Origin: Heracleum sosnowskyi
Taxonomy: Eukaryota; Streptophyta; Magnoliopsida; Apiales; Apiaceae
DNA: 64,000 bases
Direction: 5' to 3'
Assembly (NCBI GenBank): GCA_030848705.1
Contig: CM061243.1
Span: 100,438,436-100,502,435 of the forward strand
A model generated the notes under the pieces. The model made no database searches. It was given only the letters and a program-made list of their open reading frames with translations, and had not been told where the DNA came from. The translations under genes were made by a program, and so were the position numbers. The first letter of the stretch is position 1. Each line of letters begins with the position of its first letter. This document shows, piece by piece, positions 59,620 to 64,000 of this stretch.

Positions 59620-61045
59620 TGGTGGATGATAATGTGCCACATATAGTAATTTTACATCCTAGGTATTTAGTTATTTTTATCATCTTTTTTGTTAAGTTTT
59701 TAATTGTACAGTGTTCGAATTGCGAGGTGTCGCCGTTAGGCAACGCCGGGAAACCTTTCACTGAAATTTTTTATATTTTTATATTTGTATATTTTTCATA
59801 TTTTGTTTATGTTTGTTTAAAATTTAATTGCATAAATACTATAATAATTTTTAATGATTTGAAACAGATTTATATACATTAATTTCATGCTAAGCATTAT
59901 GATTTTCTCCAATAAATTTAATATTTATGTAATGTTTCATTGACTTATGTAAAGCATATATACACTTTTTGTCGAATATATTCGTTGTTTACTTAAATTT
60001 GCTAAATATTTATTTATTTTGTGTTGAAGGTTAAAACAATTGCAGGTGAATCTCAAGTCGCATATATTAAAATTCTCGACTGGAAGAGATTGTGGTATTC
60101 ATGAAACTCATGATCGGAATAGATCGTGGTATCCATGGACTCGAATTTCTCAATGGAATCAACTAATGTTAATATAATGTATTGCTATATTGGTTTGATA
60201 TTGGCATGATATTAGTTTGATAGATGTTTAATCATACTTCTTTTTATGTTTATGATATTTAGTATAATGATATCTATGTTTTAAAAGAATTGTATGCGTG
60301 ATTGCAACTTGAGATATTCGTATAATTGTGGCTTACTCTGTTACTCATAATTACATTTGTTTGGATTAATTTTTGATGTTTGTAATTTTAATTTTCTTTT
60401 AGTAGTTTGTGCCTCTTTCGGATGTTAAATGTTTTATATGTTTACGTGTATGCTACACTTATATTTATTTAAAATATTTTAATTATGTAACATATGCAAT
60501 ATATAATAAATAATTATAGTATTTTGTTATAAACAAAAATATGTACACATTTTGGTGGGTGACATTGATACTACACTTAGTAATTTACATCATATGTATT
60601 TCGTTACTTAATCTTTCTTTTTGTTGAGTTTTAAAATGTATGTGGTTCAACTTACGAGAGATCGCTGTTAGGCGACACCGAGAAGACTTTAATTGAAGTT
60701 TTATGGCAAATTAATTACTATCTGATATATATTTTTTAATTCTAAATTTTATAATTTGTATCATCTCAACACTCAAATCATCCGATCTCATAATTTTTGA
60801 AATGTTAAAAGATCATTCAATTTCTTTTTCGTTGATTACTCAATCAAATCTGAGTACTTAAATCAAGTTTTTTACTGATATATACATTTTTAATGGATGA
60901 TATTGTGCCACATATAGTAATTTTACATCCTAAATATTTAGTTATTTTATCTTTTTTCTTTGTTGAGTTTTTAATTGTTTAGTGTTCGAATTGCGAGGTG
61001 TCGCCGTGAAACATTTCACTGATTTTTTTAATATTTTTATATTGT
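59620..61045. repeat. Three diverged copies of a repeat ending in a GTGTCGCCG motif
   Basis: Copies at about 59620-59790, 60545-60715 and 60890-61045 share GTGCCACATATAGTAATTTT and GAATTGCGAGGTGTCGCCGT. The GC-rich 20-30 bp stands out in AT-rich DNA. A weaker relative (TTATGCCGAGAAATCTTTCT) lies at about 63380. Between copies 1 and 2 lies the 59918-60330 segmental duplicate. No ORF. Confidence 0.7.
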
Positions 61046-62606
61046 TAATCAATCAATAAACGATATCTGTATAATAAACTGTTTTATATCACTCCTTAAT
61101 TGTTACCACTTTTTCAACATCAATTTTTATTTATCTATTTCTCTTTGTTCTAACATAAAAAGTCTATATATTCTTAATGAGTACTAGGGAAAAGTCTTTA
61201 TTTTCAATATAAATTACGGGTACAAAAGTAATTTTCTTACTATCCCATTTATAACAATAACAAAATTTACCTATGTTTTACTTATTACATTTTGCAAGCT
61301 TATTTTGTATAATGGTTTGCATAATTCATGAATTATTCATTTTCAGTCCAGTTCTTTAAATTATTAATTAATCTCTCAAATCATATTAAATATCACATGA
61401 TTTACAACATTTTAAATTTTAAATTACTTCCATTTATTCTTTTCCTCATAATAGTAATATGTACCTATCACATATCCTAATTTCAAGTTATCATATCTAT
61501 TTATTTGATATTGATGCATAAGTTTTGTATCACATTTATATGCAATTAAAGGGATATTTAACGATCTTTGATTATTTTCAATCCACTTTAATTGTTATTT
61601 TTCTGAAATTTAAATTGTTATTGTTTTCATATCCTTGATTTTCTTCAATTTTAGATTTTTAAGATTTTCGAAACTGTGATTTTGTCACGTTTTATTAAAG
61701 ATTCTATCAGTCATATATCTTCATTTCACGCAATCAGTATTTATGTGATATCATACATGAATATTGTATTAGATATACACAAAATTTAAGACATGTTTAA
61801 CAATCTTGATTGCTTTCTCAACATTTTTTTGTTATTACTTTCAAATTTTTGATTGACCTCAATTTTATTCTTTTTAGATTTTAAATCCATGTATTTTCAT
61901 TCTTTTCTTAAACATGTATATATCTTATTTTACGATATTTTTCATGTTGTTGTGATACAGATTTTATAGTGGTGAAAAAGTCTCAATTGATTCCAATAAT
62001 CATATTTTAGAGATACGTGTTCTCTAAATTAGGTAAAAATTGTTAACTTAAAAATTACGATGTTGATCTTTATAGTCTCATCTATTTCTCGGACAATTGT
62101 ACAGTAATTTATTATTGTGTATATTTTGGTTATGCGGTTGATATGTTTGATGAAAATTTTGACAGAAGTTTGTTGACAATTTTAAATATAATATACGACT
62201 TGACTGCTCACTCGGGCTAATCTTCGTCCTCTCCACATATTTTTCATATGTTTATGTTTATTTGTTTAATCAGATATTTGTTATCTACGTTTATTTTTTG
62301 TAAATTTAGTTTCATATTTTGTCGAATAATATTTCATTTTTATTTGTGTTTAAAATGACACCAAACTTGACCATCAAAAATCTATTTTTTTTAATGTATG
62401 TTCATAATGTAAATACATATATAATATAATGATTTTTAATTATTTTGAACTGATCTATATATTTTGACTGCATGTTAATCAATATTATTTTCTCCGTTAA
62501 ATTTAATATATTTTGACGCTATTTTTTCAAGGTTGAACAAGTTGCACAATGTATATATTGGTCCAATAAAAATTTCAATCTTTTTTAGCTTTTTTGATAC
62601 AATGTA
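61046..62606. other. AT-rich non-coding region
   Basis: No gene or clear element seen beyond a weak match to 57330-57420. Confidence 0.5.
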
Positions 62607-62825
62607 CACCTCCGTCTCACTAATATTGGCCCTCCTAATTTTTATATGCATTTTTGGTTGCAAATAAAATATATTTCCATAACTTTTTTTCAAAATTTTC
62701 CTTTTCCGAATTAATATTTTAAGAGTAAATTTTAATACCGAAAAAAAGTTACGAAACTATATTTTATTTTCACCGAAAAAAATGTGGTAAAATAAACATG
62801 ACAAATATTAGTGGGACGGGGGGAG
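62607..62825. mobile_element. Stowaway-type MITE
   Basis: Ends CACCTCCGTCTCACTAATATT and, inverted, AATATTAGTGGGACGGGGGGAG, TA on both sides (62605-62606, 62826-62827). The interior also folds back (AAAATATATTTCC with ATATTTTATTTTC). 219 bp, no ORF. Confidence 0.88.
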
Positions 62826-62827
62826 TA

Positions 62828-64000
62828 TGTAAAATTATGGTCGTCGTCAACGAGAAACCTTCTAACTCAAAATTTTATATGTCTTTTTATACGATTCTTT
62901 TTTTTATGCATGCCTACAATGCAAGTAAAGTATGTGATATAAAAAAATTTTAGTAATGCTAAACAAATTTATCATCACTTTCCAAATAAATAAATAAAAA
63001 GAATCAGAAATCTGAGAATAGTTAGATGCAAATCTTTTTATCAAAAAAATTAATTTATTCTAATTTATTTTGTATTTATTGTTTATTTAAGAATTGAAGT
63101 CTTAACTCTACTAACAATGAGTATAATAATACAAAAAAATTATTTTGCACTAACTTTTACAATTTTCATCATTTTCAGAGTCACATTATCTTAATTACAT
63201 TTATCTTATCTCATTATTACATACAAAAATTACTAAGTTTAATTATTTTTATTTATTATTGTTAATATATTGTGGATAAATAGAAGTTAGATTTAAAAAT
63301 TATATTTTTTAAAGTATATTGTATCGTATTTCTTACGTTTTTTATATATGATACGAGTTATCGCAAACGGTTATGCCGAGAAATCTTTCTCTATAAAATT
63401 ACTTCAAAATTTTTGTACTTTACATACTTTCATTCTTATATAGCATGAAACAAAATAGTATGTAAAACAGTTCAAAATTTAAATAATTTTATAGATATTG
63501 TTTTTTTAATTTATTCAAAATGCATGTATAATATATTACTTACATTAATTACAGAGATTAGGAATAAAGATCAAAGCATGGTGACGCTATTCCCAGTTAC
63601 TGTCCGAAAATTTTATAAAACTTTATATGTTTCGCTTCCCATATTTTTTTTTTCAAATGACAACGTGTGAATTAGATCAGCATCAGACAGGTTGCAATAA
63701 ATGTTTTATACATTTAATTTTTGTTCGTCAAAATTTTCAATTTTTTTTATTAATTTTTCATAACTTCTCATTCAAATAAAGTTATAGAGATTGTCAATAT
63801 TGATTTTCAAAATATAAATTTTATCAATGTTGATTGTAATGAGATTTTTTATGTAAATTCTAACCAGTTTGCATGAATCCGAAGAGAATAAAATTGGAAA
63901 GTACATAAAAAAATTTGAAGACCTTCAATTTGCGGCAAGAAAAATAATGTTAGCATATCAAGGTTACTTAATTTTATAATTGTTTTATTATATAATTATT
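62828..64000. other. AT-rich non-coding region to window end
   Basis: I see no gene, element border or ordered repeat here. Confidence 0.5.

Overview
The window is plant nuclear DNA, most likely a repeat-rich intergenic block of a eudicot. It shows nested LTR retrotransposons of recognisable plant clades, Helitrons with the plant-type CCCGTGC...GCACGGG terminal hairpin, Stowaway, hAT and Mutator-like MITEs, GT-AG introns, TATA boxes and very AT-rich spacers. The element families recall Apiaceae-type genomes, but I cannot fix the species. No ordinary single-copy host gene was recognised. There is no tRNA, rRNA or CRISPR.

Layout. (1) 1-11790: a Ty3/gypsy chromovirus (Tekay/Del type) on the minus strand. 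Its 3' LTR is cut by the window edge; its gag-pol is one frame with three internal stops. (2) 11791-13699: the 3' remnant of a Ty1/copia element, probably SIRE/Maximus-like, into which the chromovirus inserted. (3) 13700-16740: AT-rich repeats, a Stowaway MITE, a hAT MITE with a perfect 8-bp target duplication, a 93-bp triplication and a Helitron remnant. (4) 16741-41471: a very young Ty3/gypsy Tat-lineage element on the minus strand (492-bp LTRs with about two differences, TSD CCGCC). Between pol and its 3' LTR it carries an intact three-exon gene on the opposite strand. (5) Inside the Tat integrase, 21053-35692: a Ty1/copia insertion (TSD GAATG) organised as LTR-body-LTR-body-LTR, two equal 6534-bp units. 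Gag is intact, pol is ruined, and the long leader contains arrays of conserved hairpins.

(6) 41472-52860: head-to-tail non-autonomous Helitrons on the minus strand. One hosts a 105-120-bp satellite with a 707-bp higher-order duplication and nested MITEs. (7) 53040-54720: an uninterrupted 437-codon minus-strand gene that looks like a plant rhabdovirus-type nucleocapsid protein (an endogenous viral element). It has a plausible TATA box and a 5' UTR intron. (8) 54721-64000: AT-rich non-coding DNA with diverged segmental duplications, two Stowaway MITEs and another Helitron end.

How the parts relate. Nesting gives a relative order: old copia, then Tekay; Helitron, then Tat, then copia, then copia tandem duplication. 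LTR divergence agrees: tens of differences for Tekay, about two for Tat, about three for the copia. The gag-only copia must have moved using proteins from other elements. The features most worth follow-up are its leader hairpin array, the spliced antisense gene of the Tat element with its host-like promoter, and the intact nucleocapsid-like gene.
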